A stretch of 58,292 nt of DNA from an uncultured bacterium (GCA_937895515.1 CALAYS010000010.1:1-58292); one strand, 5' to 3'. Counted from the first letter of the stretch, positions 31,616-41,962 are shown. Numbers and translations: made by a program. Notes: generated from the letters alone by a model not told the origin.

Positions 31616-33034
31616 TTAATCAAAGTAATTTCTTAGTCTCAAAATTTTATGGTGAGATCTTAGTTTTTCATGAACCTTGGCTTCGATTTGGCGAATACGT
31701 TCACGAGTAACATTAAATTCTTGACCTACTTCTTCCAATGTATGTTGTACCCCATCAATAAGCCCAAAGCGTAGTTCCAAGATTCGGCGTTCTTTTGGAG
31801 AAAGTTCAGCTAGAACTTCTTTGATTTGATCTTGCAAGATTCTACGAGATGATTCTTGGTCTGGTCTTAAAATCTTATCATCAGCGATAAAGTCCCCACG
31901 AGCTGATTTATCTTCATCGTCGCCTATTGGTTGCTCAAGTGATACGGTGTCTTGGTTAATTTGTTGAATCATATGGATTTTATCAACTTCAATTCCCATC
32001 TCTGTTGCAATTTCTTCCGGCATTGGTTCACGGCCTAAATCTTGACCAAGACGGCGAACAACTTGTTTGTATTTAGAAATAGTTTCCACCATGTGAACCG
32101 GGATACGAATAGTTCGAGACTGGTCAGCAAGAGCCCGAGTAATTGATTGACGAATCCACCATGTAGCATAGGTTGAAAATTTATAACCTTTGGTCCAGTC
32201 AAATTTTTCTACTGCTTTAAACAAACCTAAATTCCCTTCTTGGATTAAATCAAGTAATGACAAATCAGCTGATCGCCCAACATATTTCTTAGCAATAGAA
32301 ACAACAAGACGAAGGTTTGCCCGAGCTAAAATATTTTTAGCTTCATTTTCACCTAGTGCAATCCGACGAGCCAAGTCACGCTCATCAGCTGCAGAGACCA
32401 ATGAATATTGACCAATTTCACGCAAATACATTTGGATCGAGTCATATTGACTAGCTGGTACATCACGCAAAACTTTATCATTAGCTTTAAGCGCATCAAT
32501 ATCTAAATCAAGTAAATTACCACCTTCAAGAACATCAATGTGAATTGATTGAAACAAATCATACAAATCTTCAAGCAGTGGAATATTGTGTTCAATATCT
32601 GGAAATTCTTTTAAGATTTCATCATAAGTAATAAACCCACGCTTTTTACCTTTTTCCAAAAGTGCATTCTTACGAACTTCAATTAAATTAGCATTTTTAC
32701 TAGCAGGAGTTGTTTTAGTAGCTGACTTAGTAGCAGCAACTTTTTTAGGCAAAGCTTTTTTAGTTACTTTGGCAATAGGCTTAGTAACTTTCCCGCCTGC
32801 AGAAGCGCGGACAGGTTTAACTATTTTTTTAGGCGCTGGTTTAACAGGTTTTTTAACCACTTTAACCGCCTTCTTTACAACTTTCTTTACTGGCTTCCCG
32901 CCTGCAGAAGCTATGCGACCAGCATTGCGGGCAGGTTTAACCACTTTTTTAACTGCAGCTTTTTTTATAGGTTTCCCGCCTGCATTCGCTATGCGAGAAG
33001 CATTGCGGGCAGGTTTTGTTTTTTTTGTAGGCAT
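31616..33034 (-). CDS. rpoD: RNA polymerase primary sigma factor
   Basis: A sigma-70 protein of 472 residues. The first 100 residues are a Lys/Ala/Pro-rich basic tail built partly from in-frame repeats (PARNA...AGGKP). Region 1.2 (SQYDSIQMYLREIGQYSLV), region 2 (LRLVVSIAKKY, FSTYATWWIRQSITRALADQ), region 3, and region 4 with the HTH TLEEVGQEFNVTRERIRQIE follow. It is the likely reader of the extended -10 boxes seen across the window. A TATAAT at 33041-33046 lies 6 nt before its ATG, so it is transcribed separately from dnaG and probably leaderless. Confidence 0.93.
   Translation of the reverse strand: MPTKKTKPARNASRIANAGGKPIKKAAVKKVVKPARNAGRIASAGGKPVKKVVKKAVKVVKKPVKPAPKKIVKPVRASAGGKVTKPIAKVTKKALPKKVAATKSATKTTPASKNANLIEVRKNALLEKGKKRGFITYDEILKEFPDIEHNIPLLEDLYDLFQSIHIDVLEGGNLLDLDIDALKANDKVLRDVPASQYDSIQMYLREIGQYSLVSAADERDLARRIALGENEAKNILARANLRLVVSIAKKYVGRSADLSLLDLIQEGNLGLFKAVEKFDWTKGYKFSTYATWWIRQSITRALADQSRTIRIPVHMVETISKYKQVVRRLGQDLGREPMPEEIATEMGIEVDKIHMIQQINQDTVSLEQPIGDDEDKSARGDFIADDKILRPDQESSRRILQDQIKEVLAELSPKERRILELRFGLIDGVQHTLEEVGQEFNVTRERIRQIEAKVHEKLRSHHKILRLRNYFD
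32792..32815. repeat. Repeat family D, short copy, in rpoD
   Basis: CCCGCCTGCAGAAGC ... GACAGG is a 24-bp, shortened relative of the 39-bp elements at 32897 and 32975, in the same reading frame. Confidence 0.6.
32897..32935. repeat. Repeat family D, copy in rpoD
   Basis: A 39-bp element (13 codons), starting CCCGCCTGCA and ending GCATTGCGGGCAGG, with imperfect inverted ends. It is translated as PARNAGRIASAGG. Confidence 0.75.
32975..33013. repeat. Repeat family D, copy in rpoD
   Basis: A 39-bp element with the same ends as 32897-32935, translated as PARNASRIANAGG near the sigma factor N-terminus. The same 39-bp layout recurs in smc at 52606-52644. Confidence 0.75.
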
Positions 33035-33040
33035 GATTTA

Positions 33041-33046
33041 ATTATA
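33041..33046 (-). promoter_or_regulatory. -10 box of rpoD
   Basis: A perfect TATAAT on the minus strand ends 6 nt before the rpoD ATG. No TG extension is present. It lies in the 22-bp gap behind dnaG. Confidence 0.5.
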
Positions 33047-33056
33047 TTAGATTTAT

Positions 33057-34802
33057 TTATATTAAGCGACGCTTTTCTTTTATTTCTTCTATAGTTTTCT
33101 TAATTTCCCATTGTTTTTTTATTAATTCTGGGTTGTTTTCATCCCTTAGGATTTCATCTTTTAATTTATTTAATATAGCACGAAATACATATTCTTGATA
33201 CTCGAGTAATATGTCTTCAATAAAAGAATCAGGTTTACTGGATCGACTAAACTCTATATCTGATTTCATTGAAAGCACTCCGGATTGATTTTTAAATTCA
33301 CTTTCGTTCTTTGTTTTATCTTCAGGCTTTATATTTTTTTCTAAAAAATCTAGTATTTTTTGCCGATATTTATAAAGACCACTGTCTATTATTTGACTTC
33401 CAAAATAAATTCCCCAAAATTTTTCTTCTATTGTTAAACCTGTATCAGCGGGTACACTTTTAACATTATTTAAACTTTTACTTAATACCAAATCATTTTT
33501 AGAATTTACCAAAAGAGCATCTTTTAAAACTAAATCAATTGGAATTCCAAAATATTTTTCAATGATTCTACTAGATTCATGTTTATCAACCGAGCTTGGT
33601 AGTATGGCTATTATTGGAATAATAATATTTTTAACCATTTCTATTTGTGAAGATCTTTCGGTATTTTTATTAATTATTCTTATAGATAAAGCTTCTACTG
33701 GGTGTAATGCTTGTTTTAAAATATCTTTCCAAATATCAATTCCACCTTCTATGGATAAAATATCTGCGGGGTCTTTAGACCCAGAAATATTTTTAATAAG
33801 TTTTAAAGATATTCCAATTGGTAATGCTTCTTTAATTATTCGTAGTTGGGCTTTTTCACCAGCATCATCATTATCAAGAGCCAAAATCATATTAGTAGAT
33901 AATTTTGAAAGAAGTCCTAAATGAGTAGGAATACCACTATCTTGCTCTGTATCTCCAGAAAAAGCAGTTCCTGAAACAGCAACGGTATTTTTAAACCCTG
34001 ATTGATGCGACATTACTACATCAAATTGACCTTCAACTAAGATAGAAAAATCATGTTTTCTGATATATGATTTTGCATGAGAAAAACCGTATAAAATATT
34101 AGATTTGTGATACAGCTCGGTTTCCGGAGAATTTATATATTTACCACTTTTACCATCATCTAGTTCGGGTAGTATCCGGGCACTATAGGCAATGACTCGT
34201 CCTGATGAATCTTCAACAGGAAACATTATCCGTCCGCGGAATCTATCATAAACTCCATTTTCACCTTTTATACCAAGACCAGTAGCAACAATAATTTCAT
34301 CAGTAAAACCAAGACTTAAAAGATGTTTTGTTAGTTCATTCCATTTATCAATAGAGTAGCCTATTCGGAAATCTTTTATTGTTTCATCTTTAAGTCCGCG
34401 TTTTTTTAAATATTCTTTTGCTGGAATATTTATTTCTAAATTTTTTTGAAAAAATTTAGTAGCTGATTCTAAACAATCATAAAGTTTATCATTTCTTGTT
34501 TGAACTTCTTTTGAGACAGGAGCTAATTCTACACCAGCGCGATTAGCCAATAATTGAAGCGCTCCTTTAAAGTCTAGCCCTTCGTATTTTTCAACAAAAG
34601 AAAAAACATCACCTTTTTCACCACAGCCAAAACAATAGTATGTTCCCCTGTCTGGAGACACATAAAATGAAGCTGATTTTTCATTATGGAACGGACACCG
34701 AGCACGCAAGTATTTACCTGCATGCTCGAGAGTCACATATCCACCAATTATATCTTCAATTGGTAGCCTAGATTTTATTTCTTCTACATGACCACCATTC
34801 AT
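33057..34802 (-). CDS. dnaG: DNA primase
   Basis: The primase that lays RNA primers for replication, 581 residues. The CHC2 zinc finger is RCPFHNEKSASF...YYCFGCGEKGD (about residues 36-65), the core YSARILPELD region follows, and the TOPRIM domain has VEGQFDVV and LALDNDDAGEKA. The C-terminal helicase-binding part is present but divergent. It lies 12 bp behind rpoC, so rpoB, rpoC and dnaG probably share one transcript, a variation on the usual rpsU-dnaG-rpoD order. Confidence 0.93.
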   Translation of the reverse strand: MNGGHVEEIKSRLPIEDIIGGYVTLEHAGKYLRARCPFHNEKSASFYVSPDRGTYYCFGCGEKGDVFSFVEKYEGLDFKGALQLLANRAGVELAPVSKEVQTRNDKLYDCLESATKFFQKNLEINIPAKEYLKKRGLKDETIKDFRIGYSIDKWNELTKHLLSLGFTDEIIVATGLGIKGENGVYDRFRGRIMFPVEDSSGRVIAYSARILPELDDGKSGKYINSPETELYHKSNILYGFSHAKSYIRKHDFSILVEGQFDVVMSHQSGFKNTVAVSGTAFSGDTEQDSGIPTHLGLLSKLSTNMILALDNDDAGEKAQLRIIKEALPIGISLKLIKNISGSKDPADILSIEGGIDIWKDILKQALHPVEALSIRIINKNTERSSQIEMVKNIIIPIIAILPSSVDKHESSRIIEKYFGIPIDLVLKDALLVNSKNDLVLSKSLNNVKSVPADTGLTIEEKFWGIYFGSQIIDSGLYKYRQKILDFLEKNIKPEDKTKNESEFKNQSGVLSMKSDIEFSRSSKPDSFIEDILLEYQEYVFRAILNKLKDEILRDENNPELIKKQWEIKKTIEEIKEKRRLI

Positions 34803-34813
34803 AGTTTTATCAA

Positions 34814-37800
34814 CTAGAGAGCTTCTCCAGTTTCTTCATCAATAATTAATTCGTCACTAATTTCTCTGAAACCAGTTCCGGCTGGAATAAGTCTTCCAAC
34901 AATAACATTTTCTTTAAGACCACGCAGACGATCAATTCCACCTTTAACAGCATTATTAATGAGCACTCGGTTAGTGTTTTGGAAAGAAGCAGCTGAAAGC
35001 CATGATTTAGCAGTAAGAGAAACTTCAGTGATACCTAGAACAAGAGTATCGCCTTTGGCACCACGCTCGCCAACATATTCAAGACGCATGTTTTCTTCTT
35101 CAAGTTCTGCTTTTTCTACAATTTCTCCTGGAGAAAGTGTTGAATCACCTGTTTCTTTTACACGAACACGAGAGAACATTTGACGAATAATAATTTCAAT
35201 ATGTTTATGGTCAATTGATGCACTTTGCAGTTCATAAACTTTTGTAATTTCACGAACAATATATTCTTGTGCCATACGAATTCCACCGTATTTGAAAATT
35301 TCACTGATATCAGCTGAACCATCTGTAAGTAATTCACCGGCAACAACTTGCTGACCAGGTTTAACAATTGGTGAGCGACGAACTGGTACAACATATTCCA
35401 TGGAACCATTTTTACCAGTACCTTTTTCATCACACAAAACTACAATGATTTTATCTGTACCATTTTGTTTAACTTCAAGAATTTCTCCTGGAACTTTGGC
35501 AACAGTCGCTGGAGATTTAGGAACACGACGTTCGAAAATTTCTTCTACACGAGGAAGACCTTGGGTAATGTCTCCACCACCAGCAACACCTCCGGCATGG
35601 AAAGTACGAAGTGTTAGCTGTGTACCTGGTTCACCAATAGCTTGAGCAGCAATAATACCTACAGCTTGTCCGCGTTCAATCATAGAATTTCGTCCCAAGT
35701 CTGTACCGTAACACATCTGACAAACTCCGAAACGGCCTTTACAAAATAGTGGACTTCTAACTGGAACTTCGGTTATACCAGCACTAACAATATCCATTGC
35801 AATGTCTTTTGTAACTAGTGTATTTCTTTTCCATAAAACTGCACCTTGTGGATTTTTCAAATCTTGAGCCAAAACTCGGCCACGAACTTGACGCAAAAGT
35901 GGAATTTCAGTTCCTCCGATAACTTCGGTTTTAACTGTTTTAAATTCTTTTGTTTTACAATCTTCTTCTGTTACAACAACATCTTGGGAAACATCAACAA
36001 GACGGCGTGTCAAATAACCAGCTTTGGCAGTGTTAAGCGCTGTGTCGGCTGAACCTTTACGTGATCCGTGAGTTGTAATGAAATATTGAATTGGAGATAG
36101 ACCTTCGATATATGAAGAAATAACAGGATAATCAATAATACGTCCAGTTGTGTTAACAATAAGACCTTTCATTCCACACATTTGAACAAGTGATCCCATG
36201 TTACCTCGGGCTCCTGACATAATTAAGTCATGAGTTGAACCTTTTGGATCCAAAGTTCCAGGAATAGCTTTTTCAATTAATTTTTTAGCACGCTCCCAAA
36301 TTTCAAGAACTTTACGGTAACGCTCTTCATCAGACAATAAACCATCTTGGAAATGATCAAGCACGACTAGTTCTTCAGCGCGAGCTTCTTTAACTATTTG
36401 AACCTTTTCATCTGGAACACGCACATTGTCGATACCCCAAGTAATACCAGTATGAGTTGAATATTTGAAACCGAAACTTTTAATTTTATCCAAAAATAGT
36501 GCTGTAGTATCAATACCATAATGGAAAATCAAATCATCAATTAACGCTCCAATTTGTTTTTTGTTAATTTCTTTATTTAAGAAAGAAAAAGTTTCTGGCA
36601 AAATATTGTTAAACAAAATTCTTCCAACTGTTGTTTCAAAAACTTGACCTTCAAATTTTTCATATTTTGGTTTATTAGGAGGCAAAACTTTAATTTTTGC
36701 ACGATAAGTAATATGCCCAAAATCATAAGCCATGATAGCGTGGTTTGGTGATGCGTAAACTGTACCTTCACCTTTTTCACCATCAACATCTTTTGTCATC
36801 CAGAAAGCTCCCAAGACCATGTCGTATTTTGGTTCTGTAATTGGTTCACCATTTTGTGGTTTAAGAAGGTTTTTATTTGCAGCCATTAATTCGCGTGCTT
36901 CATCTTGCGCTGCATCTGAAAGCGGAACATAAACCGCCATTTGGTCACCGTCAAAGTCCGCGTTAAATCCAGTACAAACAAGTGGGTGCAGTTGAATAGC
37001 ATTTCCTTCGATAAGAACTGGCATAAAAGCTTGAATACCAAGACGGTGCAGTGTTGGAGCACGGTTAAGAAGAACGTACTTACCTTTAATTACATCTTCC
37101 AAAATTGCCCAAACTTCTGGGATTTGATCTTCAATTAATTTGTTTGCTCCACGGATATTGTATGCTAATTCTGTTTCGATAAGTTTGGCAATAACGAATG
37201 GGCGGAATAATTCCAAAGCCATATGTTTTGGTAAACCACATTGGTTAAGTCGTAATTCTGGACCAACAACAATAACAGAACGTCCTGAATAGTCTACACG
37301 TTTACCAAGAAGGTTTGCACGGAATAAACCTTGTTTTGATTTTAGGTTATCAGCTAAAGATTTAAGTGCACGTTTTTGAGATTGACTCATAGCTTGAGCA
37401 CCGTCTTGTTTAGCCATTGAGTTATCAATCAATGCATCTACTGCTTCTTGCAAGATACGCTTTTCGTTACGCAAGATAACATCTGGAGCAGAGATTTCAA
37501 TAAGCTTTCTTAGACGATTATTACGGTTAATAACTCGGCGATAAAGGTCGTTAATATCACTTGTTGCATGACGTCCACCGTCCAGTGCCACCATAGGGCG
37601 AAGAGCTGGTGGAATAACTGGAATAACAGATAAGAACATCCATTCAGGACGTGAATGTGAATGAAGTAATGCTCGGATTAAAGTTAAACGCTTTTCTAGT
37701 TTTTCTTTTTCTAGAGTTTTTGCTTTGACAAGACTTGTTTCGACTTGATTCTTTAGTTTTTCTAAATCAATATTTTTGAACAAATTATAAATTGCTTCAG

Positions 37801-38449
37801 CTCCAATACTAGCTTCAAAACAACTACCATATTTAAGTGAAAAATGATGATATTGCAGTTCGTTCATTACGCGACCTTGGACAATACTATCCAAATCATT
37901 CCCCGCTTGAGTGAAAAGTTCTTTTAATTTTAATTTTGAATCTTCATCAGTTACAGTTTTGATTTTTGATTTGTATTCACTTTCAAGACTTTTTTTGATT
38001 TCATCTTTTGCATCTTCGTGTACCAATGTAACGATATAACCAGCAAAATAAATAACTTTTTCCAAGTCGCCTCCGGTAATACCCATAATAAGCGCCATAC
38101 GAGATGGAACACCTTTTAAGAACCAAATATGCGCAACTGGTGAAGCCAGCTCGATATGTCCCATTCTCTCACGGCGAACAATAGATCGGGTTACTTCAAC
38201 TCCACATTTTTCACAAACAATATCTTTGTAACGAATACGGCGGTATTTACCACAGTAACATTCATAATCTTTTTCTGGACCAAAGATTTTTTCGTCAAAA
38301 AGTCCACCACGCTCGGATCGTCCTGTACGGTAGTTGATAGTTTCTGGTTTTGTAATTTCACCATATGACCATTCACGCATTCGATCTGGTGATGCTAAAC
38401 GCAGTGTAATGTAGTCAAATGATTTTGTATCAAATGTTTTTGTACTCAT
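34814..38449 (-). CDS. rpoC: RNA polymerase beta' subunit
   Basis: The 1211-residue catalytic subunit. The N-terminal zinc site CYCGKYRR...CEKCG, the active-site NADFDGDQMAVYVPLS with three Asp, the bridge-helix and trigger-loop region (QAIGEPGTQLTLRTFHAGG), and the second zinc site (CKGRFGVCQMCYG) are all present. It lies 10 bp behind rpoB. The start ATG is preceded by AAATAATATAT, with no Shine-Dalgarno sequence. Confidence 0.97.
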   Translation of the reverse strand: MSTKTFDTKSFDYITLRLASPDRMREWSYGEITKPETINYRTGRSERGGLFDEKIFGPEKDYECYCGKYRRIRYKDIVCEKCGVEVTRSIVRRERMGHIELASPVAHIWFLKGVPSRMALIMGITGGDLEKVIYFAGYIVTLVHEDAKDEIKKSLESEYKSKIKTVTDEDSKLKLKELFTQAGNDLDSIVQGRVMNELQYHHFSLKYGSCFEASIGAEAIYNLFKNIDLEKLKNQVETSLVKAKTLEKEKLEKRLTLIRALLHSHSRPEWMFLSVIPVIPPALRPMVALDGGRHATSDINDLYRRVINRNNRLRKLIEISAPDVILRNEKRILQEAVDALIDNSMAKQDGAQAMSQSQKRALKSLADNLKSKQGLFRANLLGKRVDYSGRSVIVVGPELRLNQCGLPKHMALELFRPFVIAKLIETELAYNIRGANKLIEDQIPEVWAILEDVIKGKYVLLNRAPTLHRLGIQAFMPVLIEGNAIQLHPLVCTGFNADFDGDQMAVYVPLSDAAQDEARELMAANKNLLKPQNGEPITEPKYDMVLGAFWMTKDVDGEKGEGTVYASPNHAIMAYDFGHITYRAKIKVLPPNKPKYEKFEGQVFETTVGRILFNNILPETFSFLNKEINKKQIGALIDDLIFHYGIDTTALFLDKIKSFGFKYSTHTGITWGIDNVRVPDEKVQIVKEARAEELVVLDHFQDGLLSDEERYRKVLEIWERAKKLIEKAIPGTLDPKGSTHDLIMSGARGNMGSLVQMCGMKGLIVNTTGRIIDYPVISSYIEGLSPIQYFITTHGSRKGSADTALNTAKAGYLTRRLVDVSQDVVVTEEDCKTKEFKTVKTEVIGGTEIPLLRQVRGRVLAQDLKNPQGAVLWKRNTLVTKDIAMDIVSAGITEVPVRSPLFCKGRFGVCQMCYGTDLGRNSMIERGQAVGIIAAQAIGEPGTQLTLRTFHAGGVAGGGDITQGLPRVEEIFERRVPKSPATVAKVPGEILEVKQNGTDKIIVVLCDEKGTGKNGSMEYVVPVRRSPIVKPGQQVVAGELLTDGSADISEIFKYGGIRMAQEYIVREITKVYELQSASIDHKHIEIIIRQMFSRVRVKETGDSTLSPGEIVEKAELEEENMRLEYVGERGAKGDTLVLGITEVSLTAKSWLSAASFQNTNRVLINNAVKGGIDRLRGLKENVIVGRLIPAGTGFREISDELIIDEETGEAL

Positions 38450-38458
38450 ATATATTAT

Positions 38459-41400
38459 TTAGTTTAAACTATCATTAGCTGATAAATCGTTAGATACTTC
38501 TGACATAATTTCTTCAACTTCTGGAAGTACTGCTGGTTCAGCAGGAACTTCTTCTTCATCAGTACCATCATTTGATAACTTTCTTAAATCAACATCCAAT
38601 GCAAGACCACGAAGGTAAGATAACATAACATTAAATGATGCTGGTGAATGTGGTTCTGGTGTTGGGTTACCTTTGATGATTGCATCAAAAGTTTGTGAAC
38701 GTCCTTGGATATCATCAGATTTTACAGTAAGCATTTCACGCAAAATGTTTGATGCTCCGTAACCTTCAAGCGCCCAGACCTCCATTTCTCCAAAACGCTG
38801 ACCTCCGGATTGAGCTTTACCGCCCAATGGTTGTTGTGTAATTAATGAATATGGCCCAATAGCACGCATGTGGAGTTTGTCTTCAACCATGTGGTGCAGT
38901 TTAAGCATGTATTTCATACCAATAGCAATATCTTGATCAAAGGCTTCTCCAGTTCGTCCATCATAAAGAGTTACACGACCAGACTCTGGCATACCAGCAG
39001 CTACTAATTCCTTTTGGATTTCAAGAGTTGTTGCACCCATAAATGGTGGAACGATTGCTTGATAACCTAATTTTTCTGCAGCTAAACCTAAATGGATTTC
39101 AAGGATTTGTCCCAAGTTCATACGAGACGGAATACCCAGTGGAGTTAGAAGTACTTCCATTGGTGTACCATCTGCCATGTATGGCATTTCTTCGATTGGT
39201 AGTATTCGTGAGATAACACCTTTGTTACCATGACGACCAGCTAGTTTGTCACCAACTGAAATATTACGTACTTGTGCAATTTCAATAATGATTCTTTTTA
39301 GAATACCTGATTCAAGTTTGTTTCCAGCTTCACGAGAGAAAACCTTTACACCAACAACTCGGCCTTTTTTACCGTGTTCTAGTCTTAGTGATGTGTCTTT
39401 AACATCGCGAGCTTTTTCAGCAAAAATTGATCGAAGAAGTCTTTCTTCTGGAGTTAATTCTGTTTCTCCTTTTGGAGTAATCTTACCAACAAGAATATCA
39501 TTTTCACGAACTTCGGCTCCAATACGGATAATACCATCTTCATCCAAATCTTTTAGTTTAAGTTCACCAACATTTGGAATATCGCGTGTTGTTTGTTCGG
39601 GTCCAAGTTTTGTATCACGAACATTACATACGAATTCAGTTGTATAAATAGAAGTAAAGATACTGCGACGAACTAGATCTTCAGATAGAATAATCGCGTC
39701 TTCAAAGTTAGCACCGTTCCATGTCATAAAAGCAACACGAACATTCTGTCCAAGAGCAATTTCACCATTAACAGTTGAACTTGTATCAGCTAAGATATCT
39801 CCAACTTTTACTTCATCTCCAATAGACACAACTGGACGTTGATGAAATACATTAAAGTTGTTTGTACGTGAAAAGTTTACAAGACCATAAGTATGATTTT
39901 TGCCAGCTTTGTCTTTAATCATTACTTTTTTACCATCAACATAAGTTACAGTTCCAACTGTATTAGAAAGAACTAGTCTTCCTGAATCACGTCCAGCAAG
40001 AGCCTCGATACCAGTTGCAACTAGTGGAGCCATTGGGATGATACAAGGCACAGCTTGTTTTTGCATGTTTGATCCCATGAGTGCACGGTTACCATCATCG
40101 TGTTCCAAAAATGGAATCATTGATGTAGCCAATGAAAAAGCTTGGTTTGGTGCAACATCAACATAGTCAACATCTTCTCTGCGAGCTAGTCCTGGTGATG
40201 TACGAATACGTGATTCTACGAAATCATCTGTAATCATTCCTTTGTCGTCATATTTAAGTCCTGCATGCGCAATAACTGAGCGTTCTTCTTCAAGAGCATT
40301 CAAATAAACGATTTCACCAGTGATTTTACCTTTTACAACTTTAACATAAGGAGTTTCGATAATTCCAAATTCATTTATTTTTGCGTATGTTGCAAGGTGC
40401 AAAATAAGACCAATGTTTGGACCTTCTGGAGTATGGATTGGACATACACGTCCGTAGTGCGATGTATGCACGTCACGAACTTCAAGACCAGCACGTTCAC
40501 GAGTAAGACCACCGGGCCCAAGAGCTGAAAGTGTTCTAAGATGTTCCAATTCAGCCAAGACATTTTCTTGGTTCATGAATTGTGATAATTGGTTTGTAGT
40601 AAAGAATTCTTTAATACGAGCTTCAAGTGGGCGTTGGTTAAGAATTTGTACAGGTAATGTTGTATCAATATCAATTGTCGACATTCGGTCTTGAATGTTT
40701 CTTTTCATTTGAGTAAAACCAACACGGATTTTTTGTTGTAACATTTCACCAACATAACGAACTCGACGTTGACCTAAGTGGTCAATATCATCACTTTTTG
40801 CATTTGGAGTATGATTAAGTTCAATAATGTGAGATAGAATTGACATTACATCGTCCGCTGAAAGTGTTCGAATTTCCAAATCTTTTGCATCAAGAGATTT
40901 ATCAAATCTTTTATTAAAACGAAATCGTCCAACTGGTGAAAGATCGTATCTTTCTGCACCTAAAATTGCTTCAATATATTCACGAGCATTGGCTTCGTCA
41001 GCTAAATCCCCATCGCGAAGTTTCTTATACATTTCCAAGTATGCATTTGCACGGTCTTTTGATGTATCTTTAGAAATAAGCGCTGTAAGTATTTCTTTTA
41101 GTTTTGCATTTTTACCGCAAGCATTTATTATGTCTTCATCTTTATCAAGTCCTAATGCACGAAGAAGAGTAACTACGTTAAATTTACGCTTTTTATCAAT
41201 ACGTACATATAAACCACCATCAACTTCAGAATCAATTTCAATCCAGACACCACGAGCTGGAATGATTTTTGCACCAAAATAACGTTTACCTTTTAGTTCT
41301 TGGTCTGTAAAGAATACACCGAAAGATCGAGCAAGTTGTGGCACAATAACTCGCTCTACACCGTTAATTATAAATGTTCCATGTGCAGTCATTAGTGGAA

Positions 41401-41773
41401 TGTCTGCCATAAAAATTTCTTGCTCTTTAGAAGAATTCAAACTTTTGTTTGTTAGTTTGACACGAGCTTTTAGTTGACCTTCAAAAGTAACTTGGCTAAA
41501 TTTTGCTTCTTCTTCAGAACATTTTGGTTCAGATAAAGAAAATGATACAAAATCAAGTTCAAATTTTTTACCAGAATAATCCTTGATAGGAGAGAATTCT
41601 TTAAAAACTTCTTTGAAACCATTTGCAACTAACCATTCAAAAGAAACCAATTGGTTTTCAATTAAAGATGGAAATTCTGTAAAAGGAACCTTGAACCGAG
41701 AAAATGTTTTTTTTACGCGTTTGTGGTGTGTTGTATGCATAATATATTTTTTTCTTATAAAATTTTGAGACAT
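38459..41773 (-). CDS. rpoB: RNA polymerase beta subunit
   Basis: The 1104-residue subunit. Marks include the rifampicin-pocket region FMNQENVLAELEHLRTLSALGPGGL, HYGRVCPIHTPEGPNIGLI, and KLAGRHGNKGVISRI near the active site, and a C-terminal QRFGEMEVWALEGYGA. The ORF starts at 41773; the ATG at 41740 (MHTTHHKRVKK) agrees better with family length and may be the true start. A promoter box at 41932-41940 and a structured leader precede it. Confidence 0.97.
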   Translation of the reverse strand: MSQNFIRKKYIMHTTHHKRVKKTFSRFKVPFTEFPSLIENQLVSFEWLVANGFKEVFKEFSPIKDYSGKKFELDFVSFSLSEPKCSEEEAKFSQVTFEGQLKARVKLTNKSLNSSKEQEIFMADIPLMTAHGTFIINGVERVIVPQLARSFGVFFTDQELKGKRYFGAKIIPARGVWIEIDSEVDGGLYVRIDKKRKFNVVTLLRALGLDKDEDIINACGKNAKLKEILTALISKDTSKDRANAYLEMYKKLRDGDLADEANAREYIEAILGAERYDLSPVGRFRFNKRFDKSLDAKDLEIRTLSADDVMSILSHIIELNHTPNAKSDDIDHLGQRRVRYVGEMLQQKIRVGFTQMKRNIQDRMSTIDIDTTLPVQILNQRPLEARIKEFFTTNQLSQFMNQENVLAELEHLRTLSALGPGGLTRERAGLEVRDVHTSHYGRVCPIHTPEGPNIGLILHLATYAKINEFGIIETPYVKVVKGKITGEIVYLNALEEERSVIAHAGLKYDDKGMITDDFVESRIRTSPGLARREDVDYVDVAPNQAFSLATSMIPFLEHDDGNRALMGSNMQKQAVPCIIPMAPLVATGIEALAGRDSGRLVLSNTVGTVTYVDGKKVMIKDKAGKNHTYGLVNFSRTNNFNVFHQRPVVSIGDEVKVGDILADTSSTVNGEIALGQNVRVAFMTWNGANFEDAIILSEDLVRRSIFTSIYTTEFVCNVRDTKLGPEQTTRDIPNVGELKLKDLDEDGIIRIGAEVRENDILVGKITPKGETELTPEERLLRSIFAEKARDVKDTSLRLEHGKKGRVVGVKVFSREAGNKLESGILKRIIIEIAQVRNISVGDKLAGRHGNKGVISRILPIEEMPYMADGTPMEVLLTPLGIPSRMNLGQILEIHLGLAAEKLGYQAIVPPFMGATTLEIQKELVAAGMPESGRVTLYDGRTGEAFDQDIAIGMKYMLKLHHMVEDKLHMRAIGPYSLITQQPLGGKAQSGGQRFGEMEVWALEGYGASNILREMLTVKSDDIQGRSQTFDAIIKGNPTPEPHSPASFNVMLSYLRGLALDVDLRKLSNDGTDEEEVPAEPAVLPEVEEIMSEVSNDLSANDSLN

Positions 41774-41869
41774 TTAATAAACAAAAAGACAAAAGACGCG
41801 GAAATGAATTCCCCGTTTATAGTGGTGTTTTTTTATTTATACCCTTGTCGCATGAGGATAGATTTTTTA

Positions 41870-41907
41870 GCCCGAAGGCATTAGGTTTAATGGGGTGCCG
41901 CCCTAAT
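41870..41907 (-). ncRNA. Structured leader upstream of rpoB
   Basis: On the minus strand, ATTAGG (41907-41902) pairs with CCTAAT (41885-41880), followed by GCC-UUCG-GGC (41879-41870), a stable UUCG tetraloop. No U-run follows, so it is not a plain terminator. The predicted leader from about 41925 to the rpoB start is 150-185 nt, unusually long in a window where most leaders are absent. Attenuation or autoregulation of rpoBC is a possibility. Confidence 0.4.
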
Positions 41908-41931
41908 CAAAACTCAATCTGCACTAAAATT

Positions 41932-41940
41932 AGACTACCA
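41932..41940 (-). promoter_or_regulatory. Extended -10 promoter of rpoBC
   Basis: TGG-TAGTCT on the minus strand, the same TGG-TA type of box as before rpsB and thrS, lies about 160 nt upstream of rpoB. Transcription would start near 41925. Confidence 0.4.
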
Positions 41941-41947
41941 TAAAATG

Positions 41948-41962
41948 GCTTGTTTTGCAAGC
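41948..41962 (-). terminator. Possible weak terminator behind trmD
   Basis: GCTTG and CAAGC form a 5-bp stem around TTTTG at the trmD stop codon, followed on the minus strand by CATTTTA. The stem is short, so readthrough into the rpoB promoter region is possible. Confidence 0.35.
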
